Source: Nocardioides speluncae
GTDB taxonomy: Bacteria > Actinomycetota > Actinomycetes > Propionibacteriales > Nocardioidaceae
Direction: 5' to 3'
Assembly: GCF_003121585.1 (NCBI RefSeq)
Contig: NZ_QEOO01000028.1
Coordinates: forward strand, 1-64,000
DNA length: 64,000 bases
The translations under genes and the position numbers were made by a program. Of the stretch, positions 36,566 to 47,054 are shown one piece after another. The notes below the pieces were generated by a model. The model was not told where the DNA came from and did not search any database. It saw nothing but the letters and a program-made list of their open reading frames with translations. Positions within the stretch are counted from its first letter, which is position 1. Every line of letters begins with the position of its first letter.

Positions 36566-37077
36566 AAGCCGACCTTCCGAGGGCCGGCTGAGGCTTCTCT
36601 GACCTTCGCGCCCTTCTCGCGCGCCAGGTCGCCGAGGGACTCCTGGTAGTCGACCAGCTTCTTCTGGAGCTCGGAGTCGGAGGTGGCCAGGATCCGTGCG
36701 GCGAGGATGCCGGCGTTCTTGGCGTTGCCGATGGCGACGGTGGCGACGGGGATGCCGCCGGGCATCTGCACGATCGAGAGCAGCGAGTCCATGCCGTCGA
36801 GGTACTTCAGCGGCACGGGTACGCCGATCACCGGCAGCGGCGTAACGGAGGCGACCATGCCGGGCAGCGCAGCCGCGCCGCCGGCGCCGGCGATGATCAC
36901 CGACAGCCCGCGGCCGGCGGCCTCCTTGCCGTAGTCGAGCATCTCCTGTGGCATCCGGTGCGCGGAGACCACGTCGGCCTCGTACTCGACACCGAGCTCG
37001 GCCAGGATCTCGCCCGCCGCCTTCATCACCGGCCAGTCGGAGTCGGACCCCATCACAATTCCCACGCGTGCACTCAT
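36562..37077 (-). CDS. purE: N5-carboxyaminoimidazole ribonucleotide mutase
   Basis: PurE (171 residues) moves the carboxyl group of N5-CAIR to make CAIR in purine synthesis. Evidence is [28 protein letters not shown] and the [17 protein letters not shown] ribonucleotide loop. ATG 37077 is used; the earlier in-frame ATG would only add residues out of family. It lies 35 bases after purK and works with it. Confidence 0.96.
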   Translation of the reverse strand: MSARVGIVMGSDSDWPVMKAAGEILAELGVEYEADVVSAHRMPQEMLDYGKEAAGRGLSVIIAGAGGAAALPGMVASVTPLPVIGVPVPLKYLDGMDSLLSIVQMPGGIPVATVAIGNAKNAGILAARILATSDSELQKKLVDYQESLGDLAREKGAKVREASAGPRKVGF

Positions 37078-37112
37078 GAACCGGAGCCTAGTAGCGCCCC
37101 CGGCATGACGAC

Positions 37113-38276
37113 TCACTCACTCTCGTCGCCGAGCTCGCCGGCGAACCAGGCCGCCGCGTGCCGCGCGCGTTCGAGGCAGTCGTCGAGGTCGTCGCCGTAC
37201 GCGTTGACGTGGCCGACCTTGCGGCCGGGCCGGATCTGCTTGCCGTAGAGGTGCACCCGCAGCTCGGGGTCCCGCGCCAGCGCGTGCGGGAAACCGTCGT
37301 ACAGGTGACCGGCCGCGGGGTCGCCGCCGAGGATGTTGACCATCACCGTCCACCGAGCCCGTGGCTCGGGCGAGCCGAGCGGCAGATCCAAGACGGCGCG
37401 CAGGTGGTTCTCGAACTGCGAGGTGACCGCGCCGTCCTGGGTCCAGTGGCCGGTGTTGTGGGGACGCATCGCGAGCTCGTTGACCAGCACCCGGCCGTCG
37501 GTGGTCTCGAACAGCTCCACCGCGAGTACGCCGGTCACGCCGAGCTCGCCCGCGATCTTCAGCGCGATCGCCTGTGCGTCGCCTGCCAGCTCGGGCACGA
37601 GGTCGGGTGCAGGGGCGATTACCTCGCGGCAGATCCCGTCGACCTGGGTGGTCTCGACGACGGGGTACGCCGCGGCCTGGCCGCTCGGCGAGCGCGCCAC
37701 CAGCGCGGAGAGCTCGCGCCGGAAGTCGACCAGCTCCTCGGCCAGGATCTGGACGCCGGTCGCGATGGCCGCGTCGAAAGCCTCCTCACAATCAGCTTCC
37801 GAGCGGACCACCCACACGCCCTTGCCGTCGTACCCGCCCCGGGTCGTCTTCAGCACCGCCGGGAACCCGAACGCGGCCACCTCGGCGGGCGTAGTCACGA
37901 CCGCATGCCGCGGGCAGGGCACGCCGATCGCGGTCAGTCGGGACCGCATCACGGCCTTGTCCTGGGCGTGCACCAGCGCTTCGGGGCCAGGCCGGACCGC
38001 CACCCCGGCGTCCTCGAGCGCGTGCAGGTGCTCGGTGGGGACGTGCTCGTGGTCGAAGGTGACGACCGCACAGCCGTCGGTGACCTTCAGCAGCGTCGGC
38101 AGGTCGCGGTAGTCGCCGACCAGATGGTCGGGGATCACCTGCGCGGCCGAGGCATCCTCGGCCTCGGCGAGCAGCCGCAGCGGAAGGCCGAGCGTGTTGG
38201 CCGGCGGCGCCATCATCCGGGCGAGCTGACCGGCGCCGATGATGGCGAGAGTCGGGGCTTGGTCTGGCACCCGCAC
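37113..38276 (-). CDS. purK: N5-carboxyaminoimidazole ribonucleotide synthase
   Basis: A 387-residue ATP-grasp enzyme that makes N5-CAIR from AIR, bicarbonate and ATP. Markers are [21 protein letters not shown] at the start, [17 protein letters not shown] in the ATP-grasp fold, and [30 protein letters not shown] near 270-300 (seen as [14 protein letters not shown] then [10 protein letters not shown]). GTG 38276 is chosen, with a nearby GTG 38270 possible; no strong ribosome site is seen. It is the promoter-proximal gene of the purK-purE pair. Confidence 0.94.
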   Translation of the reverse strand: MRVPDQAPTLAIIGAGQLARMMAPPANTLGLPLRLLAEAEDASAAQVIPDHLVGDYRDLPTLLKVTDGCAVVTFDHEHVPTEHLHALEDAGVAVRPGPEALVHAQDKAVMRSRLTAIGVPCPRHAVVTTPAEVAAFGFPAVLKTTRGGYDGKGVWVVRSEADCEEAFDAAIATGVQILAEELVDFRRELSALVARSPSGQAAAYPVVETTQVDGICREVIAPAPDLVPELAGDAQAIALKIAGELGVTGVLAVELFETTDGRVLVNELAMRPHNTGHWTQDGAVTSQFENHLRAVLDLPLGSPEPRARWTVMVNILGGDPAAGHLYDGFPHALARDPELRVHLYGKQIRPGRKVGHVNAYGDDLDDCLERARHAAAWFAGELGDESE

Positions 38277-38282
38277 AGCGTA

Positions 38283-38441
38283 GTGGTCATGCTTGGGAGT
38301 TCGTCGGGGCCTGAGCGGCCCGGGCACGCACGTCGCTGCGTTGTCGTCGGTCGACGGGCCACCGGCCCGCCTCCCTCCGACGCCTTGCGCTGCACGCACC
38401 CTGACCACTCATGCCCTCGAAGAACTCCCAAGCATGACCAC
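38283..38441. repeat. 20-bp perfect inverted repeat in the purK upstream region
   Basis: Arms at 38283-38302 (GTGGTCATGCTTGGGAGTTC) and 38422-38441 are exact reverse complements, 119 bases apart, and weakly extend inward. They lie just upstream of purK, on the side shared with the divergent hexosaminidase gene. The enclosed DNA has no supported gene. It could form a large stem in a leader RNA. Confidence 0.75.
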
Positions 38442-38548
38442 AGTCGTGTCCATCAGTAGAACAGGTTCTTGTCGAACGCAAGGACTTTCTTGCATACTTC
38501 TGAGCCTAATCGCGCACAAACAAACACTCGGCGAAACGGACGGCCGCC
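38442..38548 (+). promoter_or_regulatory. AT-richer upstream region of the hexosaminidase gene
   Basis: This short gap is lower in G+C than its surroundings and contains GCAAG..CTTGC dyads near 38479-38494. It probably holds the promoter of the secreted GH20 gene. No specific operator such as a DasR site could be recognised. Confidence 0.35.
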
Positions 38549-40111
38549 ATGCGACGACTCATCTGCCTGCTGATCACCCTCGGTCTCTGCGGTACGGCGG
38601 TCGCTGCTGCGGCCTCCGCGACACCCGCGACCGCACCCGCCACCGCGCCGTCCGCTGCGGCGGCCGAGCTCCCCGGCAATGCCGACTCCCCGCTCACGAT
38701 CCCGCGGGTGCGGAGCTGGGCGAAGTCGAGCACGGGCTACCGGTTCGCGGACGGCGCCCGGATCGTGGTCGCGAAGCCCGCGCTCCAGTCCACCGCGACC
38801 CAGCTCGCAGCGGACCTCAGATCGCTGACCGGCCTCACCGTGCCGACCACGAAGGGGGCCGCGCGCACCGGCGACATCGTGCTGGACCTCGGCACCACCG
38901 AGGGCGGCGACGAGGGCTACCGCCTGGTGTCGGCTCCGGTCCTCCGGATCACCGGAAACACCGACCAGGGCGTCTTCCTCGGCACCCGGACCCTGCTCCA
39001 GGTGGTCAAGCAGAACCGCAGCGTGCCGGGCGGAACGGCGGTCGACTGGCCGCTCTACCGCGAGCGGTCGTTCATGGTCGACGTCGGCCGCAAGTACTTC
39101 ACGATCGGGTGGCTGAAGAGGCACATCCGCGACATGTCCTACCTCAAGATGAACCAGCTCCACCTGCACCTCAACGACTTCACCGGCTACCGGCTGGAGA
39201 GCCCGAAGCACCCGGAGATCGTGTCCGCCCAGCACTACACGCGCGCCCAGATCACCGACCTGGTGGCGTACGCCGCGAGGTACCACGTCGAGGTGATCCC
39301 GGAGCTCGACTTCCCCGGCCACTCCGACCCGATCCTGGCCGCGCATCCCGAGCTCAAGCTGATCAACAAGGACGGCGTCGCCCACAAGAGCAACATCGAC
39401 CTGTCCAAGCCCGCGGCGTACACGCTGATGAAGGACCTGATCACCGAGGCCCTGCCGCTGTTCCCGGGCAGGTACTGGCACATCGGTGCCGACGAGTACA
39501 TCACCGACTACGCGGCGTACCCGCAGCTGGGCGAGTACGCGAAGCAGAAGTACGGCGCGAACGCCAAGCCGAAGGACACCTACTACGGCTACTTCAACTG
39601 GGCCAACGCGATCGTGCGCGCCGCCGGCAAGCAGGCGCGCGCCCACAACGACGGGATGTGGGGCGGCGACGGAACCGTCACCGTCGACAAGAACATCATC
39701 ATCGGGCACTGGTCGCTCAGCGGCCCGCCGCCGTGGTGGGGCCCGGCGTACACCCCGCAGCAGCTGATCGCGATGGGCTACACGATCCAGAACGCGCCGT
39801 TCACGCCGACGCATCACACCGCCGGCGGCTGGGCGGCGCCGTTCAACGTCCCGGCGGGCGTGATGTACGAGACGTGGGACCCGAGCATCACCGTCGACAG
39901 CTCCACGCTCACGCCGGCCGAGAACGCGCACAACCTCGGCTCGATGCTGAAGCTGTGGTGCGACGAGGCAATCCAGACCGAGGACCAGCTCGGGTCGGCG
40001 GTCTACGACAAGCTGCGGGTGATGGCGCAGCACACCTGGCGGTCGGTCAGCCCGCCGTTCTGGTTCCAGTTCGCCTACATGATCGGCGCCGTTGGGTCGG
40101 CGCCGAGCTAG
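38549..40111 (+). CDS. secreted family 20 glycoside hydrolase (beta-N-acetylhexosaminidase)
   Basis: A 520-residue secreted enzyme. The signal peptide covers about residues 1-28 (LICLLITLGLCGTAVAAAA). An N-terminal GH20b domain (about 45-165) precedes the catalytic barrel. The catalytic pair is Asp315-Glu316 in HIGADEYITD, the usual DE of substrate-assisted GH20 catalysis, and YFNWANAIV and WDPSI sit in later loops. It probably trims terminal N-acetylglucosamine from chitin or wall fragments. It stands alone, convergent with the orphan winged-helix gene. Confidence 0.93.
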   Translation: MRRLICLLITLGLCGTAVAAAASATPATAPATAPSAAAAELPGNADSPLTIPRVRSWAKSSTGYRFADGARIVVAKPALQSTATQLAADLRSLTGLTVPTTKGAARTGDIVLDLGTTEGGDEGYRLVSAPVLRITGNTDQGVFLGTRTLLQVVKQNRSVPGGTAVDWPLYRERSFMVDVGRKYFTIGWLKRHIRDMSYLKMNQLHLHLNDFTGYRLESPKHPEIVSAQHYTRAQITDLVAYAARYHVEVIPELDFPGHSDPILAAHPELKLINKDGVAHKSNIDLSKPAAYTLMKDLITEALPLFPGRYWHIGADEYITDYAAYPQLGEYAKQKYGANAKPKDTYYGYFNWANAIVRAAGKQARAHNDGMWGGDGTVTVDKNIIIGHWSLSGPPPWWGPAYTPQQLIAMGYTIQNAPFTPTHHTAGGWAAPFNVPAGVMYETWDPSITVDSSTLTPAENAHNLGSMLKLWCDEAIQTEDQLGSAVYDKLRVMAQHTWRSVSPPFWFQFAYMIGAVGSAPS

Positions 40112-40123
40112 CTGCGCAAGCGG

Positions 40124-40161
40124 CAGCGGCAGCTAGCCGGGAGAGGGACTAGCTGCCGCTG
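40124..40161. terminator. inverted repeat between convergent genes
   Basis: CAGCGGCAGCTAG (40124-40136) and its complement (40149-40161) form a perfect 13-bp stem with a 12-base loop. The right arm includes the stop codon of the winged-helix gene, so it can end transcripts of both strands. Confidence 0.7.
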
Positions 40162-40481
40162 GCCAGGCTCTGCGGCGCCGCGGTCTCGAAGCGCAGTCCC
40201 TTGCCGCGGATCGTGGTGATCAGGGTCGGGTGGCGGGTGTCGTCGCCGAGCTTGCGGCGCAACCAGCCCAGGTGCACGTCGATCGTCTTGGAGGACGTCC
40301 AGAACGTCGTGTGCCATACCTCGCGCATCAGCTCGTCCCGGCTGACGATCTCGCCCGGACGGCCGATGAGGGTGACCAGTAGGTCGAACTCTTTGCGTGA
40401 CAGGTTGACTTCTTGGCCCCTCCGCCAAACCCGGCGATCCGCCGTGTCCACCCTCACGTCCTGAACTTCCAGCACTTGCAC
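40149..40481 (-). CDS. orphan OmpR/PhoB-type winged-helix DNA-binding protein
   Basis: This 110-residue protein is just the C-terminal DNA-binding domain of a response regulator (VNLSRKEFDLLVTLIGRPGEIVSRDEL, then KTIDVHLGWLRRKLGDD and IRGKGLRFE). No receiver domain is present and no kinase is adjacent. It starts with GTG. Such receiver-less regulators exist in actinobacteria and are probably not controlled by phosphorylation. The target is unknown. Confidence 0.85.
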   Translation of the reverse strand: MQVLEVQDVRVDTADRRVWRRGQEVNLSRKEFDLLVTLIGRPGEIVSRDELMREVWHTTFWTSSKTIDVHLGWLRRKLGDDTRHPTLITTIRGKGLRFETAAPQSLASGS

Positions 40482-40573
40482 ACCGTAAGAAGAGACTGGC
40501 CCCGGCGTTCGGGGAATGCGGAAACTTTGCTTTCCGAGCGCGGCGAATGTCGCGGATGTCGCGGGGGAATTTC

Positions 40574-41545
40574 CTAGTGGCGACGTACGGCGATGGGTTC
40601 GACCAGCCCGAAGCCGCGGATCGGCCGGGCCGGGAGCTTGCGGGTCTCGAACCTACTAGCCGGCAGCATCGCGGCGGTGGCGTCATCGATGATCACCCGG
40701 TTGCGGCGCGCGACCGAGGTGAGCCGGGACGCAAGGTTGACCGGCGGGCCGAACACGTCGCCCATCCGCATCACCACCGCGCCGCTGGCCAGCCCGAGAC
40801 GGACGTCGGGCATCCGGGTGTCGCGCCCGATCACCGCGATGATCGCGTCGGCGATGTCGAGGGCGCGGACCGGGTCGTCGACCACGAACAGCACCGAGTC
40901 GCCCAGTGACTTCACCACCCGGCCGCGGTGCGCGGCGACCACGTCGTGGCAGCGCGACTCGAAGACCTCCACGAGGTCGCCGAGGCGGCTCTCGTCGATC
41001 TGGTTGGACAGCGCGGTGAAGCTGACCAGGTCCGCGAAGCCGACCGTGAGCTCGGTGTGGGCCTGCTCGTCGGTGTCGCCGTTGGCCGTCATCGGCTCGG
41101 CCCGGGCCACCGCAGCGGCAAGGTGCCGGCGCCAGGCGTAGACCAGCAGGAACTCGAACTGCCGTTCCAGCTCGATCCGCTCCAGCGCGGCCGCGATCCG
41201 GCCGCTGCCGTCGGCCGGGGCGAGCAGCGGCAGCAGCGCGGCGACCTGCCAGTCGGCGAGCCGGGCCATGGTCTGTCCGAGGCCGCGGGTCATCGTGATC
41301 GCGGTGTCGAAGTCCAGCAGTCCCGAGTCGACGTATGTCCGCAGCTGGGTCAGCGCCTCGACGTCGGCACTGGTGAACGCCGACTCGTCGTCGTACTCCG
41401 GGAAGCCGAGCGCCCGCCAGAGCCGCCGGGCCTGGTCCAGCGACGTGCCACCCTCACGGGCGACCTCCGCGGCAGTCAGCGTCGGCTGCTCGCCCAGGAT
41501 CGCCGTCTCGAGCGCTTCCGGACTGGCGTCCTCGTCAGGTTCCAT
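40574..41545 (-). CDS. class III adenylate cyclase with N-terminal regulatory domain
   Basis: A 323-residue soluble cyclase. The first 150 residues are helical like the autoinhibitory, pH-sensing N-terminus of Rv1264. The catalytic domain (about 160-323) has the metal aspartates Asp172 (GFADLVSFT) and Asp216 (SLGDSVLF), Lys212 as purine contact, and the transition-state pair Asn270/Arg274 (GPPVNLASRLT), so it should be active and make cAMP. It overlaps the PH-domain gene by 11 bases and ends the birA operon. Confidence 0.9.
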   Translation of the reverse strand: MEPDEDASPEALETAILGEQPTLTAAEVAREGGTSLDQARRLWRALGFPEYDDESAFTSADVEALTQLRTYVDSGLLDFDTAITMTRGLGQTMARLADWQVAALLPLLAPADGSGRIAAALERIELERQFEFLLVYAWRRHLAAAVARAEPMTANGDTDEQAHTELTVGFADLVSFTALSNQIDESRLGDLVEVFESRCHDVVAAHRGRVVKSLGDSVLFVVDDPVRALDIADAIIAVIGRDTRMPDVRLGLASGAVVMRMGDVFGPPVNLASRLTSVARRNRVIIDDATAAMLPASRFETRKLPARPIRGFGLVEPIAVRRH

Positions 41546-42047
41546 CGTCGGCGTGCCGGCGCTCCGACAGCTTGTGGAGCTCCTCGGCCACCTTCAGCTG
41601 GACCTTCTCGACGCGCGGGATGTCGTGGAGCTCGACGCGGCCGTCGGCGCTCGCGTCGGTGACCACGAGGGTGCCGCAGCCGAACAGCCGGTCGATGATG
41701 CCGATCTCGAAGTCGACGCCGCTGATCCGGTTGAGCGGGATCGTGCGGCCCTCCTTCGCCACGAAGCCGGAGCGCTTCATGAACCGCCGGTTGGTGAACG
41801 TGTAGGTGGTGGTGAACCAGACCACGAACGGCCGCAGCACCCACCAGACGATCGCCGCCGCTGCGACCACCCAGGCGGCGATGTGCAGGACGTCGGCGCC
41901 GGTGCCGTCGCCGATCGTGCCGACGTAGACCGCGGCGGCCAGGGCCAGCACCAGCACGATCAGAGGAAGCATCAGGGCTTTCGGGTGGGTCCGGGTGGAC
42001 ACCACGACGTACTCGCCCTGGTTCAGGAGCTTATTCGGAAAGGCCAC
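41535..42047 (-). CDS. PH-domain membrane protein (Rv3278c-like)
   Basis: The 170-residue protein has two membrane segments at about 24-44 and 53-73, then a bacterial PH-like domain (TTTYTFTNRRFMKRSGFV, then RISGVDFEIGIIDRLFGCGTL). It is of the YdbT/bPH_2 type with unknown function. It sits between birA and the cyclase, 12 bases after birA, as the homologue does beside birA in M. tuberculosis. Confidence 0.88.
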   Translation of the reverse strand: MAFPNKLLNQGEYVVVSTRTHPKALMLPLIVLVLALAAAVYVGTIGDGTGADVLHIAAWVVAAAAIVWWVLRPFVVWFTTTYTFTNRRFMKRSGFVAKEGRTIPLNRISGVDFEIGIIDRLFGCGTLVVTDASADGRVELHDIPRVEKVQLKVAEELHKLSERRHADDGT

Positions 42048-42059
42048 GCTCAGATCATG

Positions 42060-42881
42060 TCACTGATCGGCGGCCCGCACGTGAACCACGTCACCGGCGC
42101 CGACCGAGACCGTGCCGTCGGCCGTCTCGACGGCGAGCCGTCCGGACTCGTCGACGTCGGTCGCCCGCCCGGTCAGCTGCTCCCCCGACGGCAGGTCGAC
42201 GCGGACGTCGGTACCGAGGGTCGCGCAGGCCTGACGGTACGCCGGCCGCAGGCCCGCGTCGGGGTTGCCGTCGGCGCCCGCCCAGGCGGCGTACTCGTGG
42301 GCGAAGGTCGCGAGCAGCCCGCGCAGCAGCTCGGTCCGGTCGGGGGCGGTGCCGGTCGCGAGGGCCAGCGAGGTCGCGGTCGGCACCGGCAGCTCGTCCT
42401 GGGTGGCCGACACGTTGAGGCCGATGCCGACCACCGCGGCCTGGCCGGCGTCGGTGTCGACCAGCTCGACCAGGATCCCGGCGAGCTTCCGGTCGTCGAC
42501 GAGTACGTCGTTGGGCCACTTCAGGCGGGTCGGCGCGACCCCGCGCAGCGCCTGGTGGACGGCGTACCCGGCCAACAGCGGCAGCCAGGGCCAGCGCCCC
42601 GGCGGCAGCGGAGCCGGCCGCACCAGGAAGGAGAAGGTCAGCGCGGCCTGGGGCGGGGTCTCCCAGGTCCGGTCCAGGCGGCCGCGGCCGGCGGTCTGAT
42701 GCTCGGCGGCGATCACCAGGCCGGCGGGCGCCCCGGCGCGAGCCCGCTCGGCCACCAGGGCGTTGGTCGATGTGGCCTCGGTCACCACGGTGATCTCCGA
42801 CCACAGCGAGCCGAGCTCGGTTGCGGTCAGACGAGCCGGGTCGAGCGGTGGGCGGCTGGGCAGCGCATCGGTCACGGGCAC
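42060..42881 (-). CDS. birA: biotin-[acetyl-CoA carboxylase] ligase
   Basis: BirA (273 residues) activates biotin with ATP and attaches it to carboxylase carrier proteins. The biotin loop GRGRLDR is at 65-71 and KWPNDVLVDDRKLAGIL at 121 on. There is no N-terminal helix-turn-helix, so it is a ligase without the biotin-repressor role of E. coli BirA. It diverges from the acyl-CoA carboxylase beta gene (start sites 36 bases apart), whose complex needs biotin. Confidence 0.95.
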   Translation of the reverse strand: MPVTDALPSRPPLDPARLTATELGSLWSEITVVTEATSTNALVAERARAGAPAGLVIAAEHQTAGRGRLDRTWETPPQAALTFSFLVRPAPLPPGRWPWLPLLAGYAVHQALRGVAPTRLKWPNDVLVDDRKLAGILVELVDTDAGQAAVVGIGLNVSATQDELPVPTATSLALATGTAPDRTELLRGLLATFAHEYAAWAGADGNPDAGLRPAYRQACATLGTDVRVDLPSGEQLTGRATDVDESGRLAVETADGTVSVGAGDVVHVRAADQ

Positions 42882-42916
42882 TAGATTGACCCACGACGAC
42901 TGAGGAGGCTAGAGGC

Positions 42917-44532
<1,616 letters not shown>

Positions 44533-44536
<4 letters not shown>

Positions 44537-44763
44537 GTGACGCTGTGAGCACCGACGGGGGCAAGCCGGTCCTGCGGATCGTCAACGCCGACGCGACGCC
44601 CGAGGAGGTCGCGGCGGTCGTCGCGGTGTTCTCCGCGCTGGGCTCATCGAGCGCGGCGGCCACGCCGCGGCGTACTCCGGAGTGGTCGGCACCGCGCCGC
44701 CGGTTCCGGCAGACCTTCGCGCACGGCGCCGGCGGCTGGCGGTCGAGCGGGCTGCCCCGGTGA
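44533..44763 (+). CDS. accE: acyl-CoA carboxylase epsilon subunit
   Basis: A 76-residue protein with the typical epsilon start [23 protein letters not shown] and end [20 protein letters not shown]. Such small subunits hold the biotin-carrier and beta subunits together in actinobacterial carboxylases. GTG 44533 overlaps the accD5 stop by GTGA, showing coupled translation. Confidence 0.9.
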
Positions 44764-44782
44764 TGACACCGGTGATGACACA

Positions 44783-45451
44783 GTGACCTCGGCGGTCCAG
44801 GCGGAGTTCGACCACCTGGTGTACGTCGTACCCGACCTGGACCGCGCGGCTCAGAAGTTCCGGGCGGCGGGGTTCGAGGTCAGCGGCGGCGGCAAGCACG
44901 ATGACGGGCCGACCCACAACGTCCTGGCGCCGCTGGCGGGCGAGACCTATGTCGAGCTGCTGGCGTTCCGCAGCGGGCTGGTGCGCCGCGCGATCCGGCT
45001 GTTGGCCCGGACGCCGCTCTGGCCGCGGTTCGCCGCGAAGCAGCCCCCGGTGCGGCGACCCTTCGTCGATGCGATGGGCCGGGCGAGCGGCCCGGCGCGG
45101 GTGGTGTGGCGGGTGGCCGACCTGGACGGTGCGGTCACGGCCCTGCGCGCCGCCGGCTTCGAGTACGACGCCCCGAACGCGATGTCGCGAACCACGCCCG
45201 ACGGCCGGCCGGTCCGCTGGTGGCTCGCCGGCGCGGCCGACCTGGACCTGCCCACGCTCATGGAGGACCTCACACCTCGTGCGGACCGGATCCCGGCCGC
45301 CGCGGCGGACGCGCCGTCGGTAACCGGGATCCGGCTGGCCGTCGCGCACCCGGAGCGGGTGCGCGCGGCGTACGAGCTGCTCGGCCTCGGCAACCTCGAC
45401 CTGTCCGCGGCCGCGCCGGAGATCACCCTGTCTGAAGGCACCCTTCCGTAG
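44783..45451 (+). CDS. glyoxalase-like (VOC) domain protein
   Basis: A 222-residue protein starting AEFDHLVYVVPDLDRAAQKFRAAGFEVS, typical of the Glyoxalase_3-like VOC group, with a second VOC-like half from about residue 100. Metal and substrate are unknown. GTG 44783 is 19 bases after accE, so it may be read through from the carboxylase operon. Confidence 0.8.
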   Translation: MTSAVQAEFDHLVYVVPDLDRAAQKFRAAGFEVSGGGKHDDGPTHNVLAPLAGETYVELLAFRSGLVRRAIRLLARTPLWPRFAAKQPPVRRPFVDAMGRASGPARVVWRVADLDGAVTALRAAGFEYDAPNAMSRTTPDGRPVRWWLAGAADLDLPTLMEDLTPRADRIPAAAADAPSVTGIRLAVAHPERVRAAYELLGLGNLDLSAAAPEITLSEGTLP

Positions 45452-45465
45452 GCCCGCCTTCCGCG

Positions 45466-45514
45466 TTGAACGACCGTTCGTTCAAACGAAGGTTATGAAC
45501 GAACGGTCGTTCAA
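45466..45514. terminator. 19-bp perfect inverted repeat between convergent genes
   Basis: TTGAACGACCGTTCGTTCA (45466-45484) and its complement (45496-45514) can form a 19-bp stem with an 11-base loop between the VOC and MFS genes. Each arm also contains the small palindrome GAACGA-CCGT-TCGTTC, which resembles TetR-family operators. Confidence 0.7.
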
Positions 45515-45528
45515 GCGGCGTCACCGGG

Positions 45529-46962
45529 TCAGCTGCTCGCCCGCGCCCGACCGGGAGCGAAGATCGCGGCGACCACGGCGACCGCGACCGCGGCGGCACC
45601 GGTGAGCAGCGCGGGGCCGACGGCGCCGTCGTACCCGGTCGGCGAGATCTGACCGCCGTTCTCAAGGAACACCGCAACCAGCACGGCCACGCCGAGGGCG
45701 ACGCCGAACTCACGAACGGTCGAGTTGGCGGAGCTGGCCATCGCGAAGTCGTCGTCCGGAAGGCCGTCGAGTACGGCGGTGGCGCTGGGCGCGAAGGTCA
45801 GACCCATCCCGACGCCGGCCAGGATCAGGCCCGGCACGAACTCGCCGTACGTGCCCGCGGACTCGGCGACCGCAGCCATCCACACCAGCGCCGCGGCCTG
45901 CATGACCAGACCGGTCAGCAGCAGGGCCCGCAAGCCGGTGCGAGGCGCCAGTGCGCCCGCTAGCGGGGCCACGACCATCGGCGCCGCGGTCCACGGCAGG
46001 GTGCGGATGCCAGCCTCCAGCGGCGTGTAGCCCTGCACGACCTGCAGGTACTGCGACAGCAGGAACACCGCGCCGAACATGCCGAGGGTGAACATCAGGC
46101 CGATCACGTTGGCGACCGAGAACCCGCGCGAGCGGAACAGGCGCAGCGGCAGCGTTGCGTGCTCACGACCCCGGGCGTGCACGACGTACGCCGGCAGCAG
46201 CAGCGCCGCGACGACCATCGAACCGACAACGCCGATCGAGCTCCAGCCGTCCTCGTTGCCGTGGACGATGCCCCAGATGCCGAGGAAGACGGCACCGCCC
46301 AGCAGGAAGGTGCCGACGATGTCGAGCGGGCGGCGGACGCCCTTCGACTCGCGCACCGCCCAGATCATCAGCGGCACGGCGACGACGGCGACCGGCACGT
46401 TCAGCCAGAAGATCGCCTGCCAGCTGACACCCTCGACGACCGCGCCACCGACCACCGGGCCGAGCGCCACGCCGAGCCCGGAGACGCCGCCCCAGATGCC
46501 GATCGCGGCGGCGCGCATCTGGGTCGGCACGGCCGCGGCCAGCAGGGTCAGCGACAGCGGCATGATCGCCGCGGCACCCAGCCCCTGAACGGCGCGGGCC
46601 GCGATCAGCGCCTCGGCCGACGAGCTCAGGGCGGCCGCGATCGACGCCGCGGTGAAGACGGCGATGCCCGCGAGCATCACCCGGCGGCGGCCGAGCCGGT
46701 CTCCCAGCGTCGCAGCCGGCAGCATGAACGTCGCGAAGGCCAGCGTGTAGGCGTTGAGGAACCACTGCAGCTGGCTGACGTTCGCGTTCAGGTCGGCCTG
46801 GACCACGGGCAGGGCACTCGTCATCACGAGGTTGTCCAACGTGGCCATGAACATCGGCAGCGAGGTGGCGACGATCGCCACCCAAACAGGGACCTTGCGG
46901 CCGCGAACGGCCGGTCCCTCGGGGATCGGGTCGACCGGGCGGTCGACGCTGAGTGTGCTCAC
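45529..46962 (-). CDS. MFS drug transporter, DHA2 (EmrB/QacA-like) family
   Basis: A 477-residue inner-membrane exporter with about 14 predicted helices. The first helix region VAIVATSLPMFMATLDNLVM and the loop motif GDRLGRRRVML between helices 2 and 3 are typical. It pumps small toxic compounds out, using protons. GTG 46962 follows AGGAG. It diverges from a TetR regulator with a clear operator between, so it is probably induced by its substrate. Confidence 0.93.
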   Translation of the reverse strand: MSTLSVDRPVDPIPEGPAVRGRKVPVWVAIVATSLPMFMATLDNLVMTSALPVVQADLNANVSQLQWFLNAYTLAFATFMLPAATLGDRLGRRRVMLAGIAVFTAASIAAALSSSAEALIAARAVQGLGAAAIMPLSLTLLAAAVPTQMRAAAIGIWGGVSGLGVALGPVVGGAVVEGVSWQAIFWLNVPVAVVAVPLMIWAVRESKGVRRPLDIVGTFLLGGAVFLGIWGIVHGNEDGWSSIGVVGSMVVAALLLPAYVVHARGREHATLPLRLFRSRGFSVANVIGLMFTLGMFGAVFLLSQYLQVVQGYTPLEAGIRTLPWTAAPMVVAPLAGALAPRTGLRALLLTGLVMQAAALVWMAAVAESAGTYGEFVPGLILAGVGMGLTFAPSATAVLDGLPDDDFAMASSANSTVREFGVALGVAVLVAVFLENGGQISPTGYDGAVGPALLTGAAAVAVAVVAAIFAPGRARASS

Positions 46963-47006
46963 GGTGTGCTCCTGGAAGTCGAGTTCGCAACTAAGAAGGC
47001 ATTGAA

Positions 47007-47036
47007 TGATTACTTATATGGAAGGCTAAGTAATCA
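47007..47036. promoter_or_regulatory. operator between MFS pump and TetR gene
   Basis: TGATTACTTA (47007-47016) and TAAGTAATCA (47027-47036) are a perfect 10-bp inverted repeat with a 10-base spacer in an AT-rich island between the divergent genes. It is the likely binding site of the TetR protein. Confidence 0.8.
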
Positions 47037-47054
47037 AGTGATAATCTGTCAACC

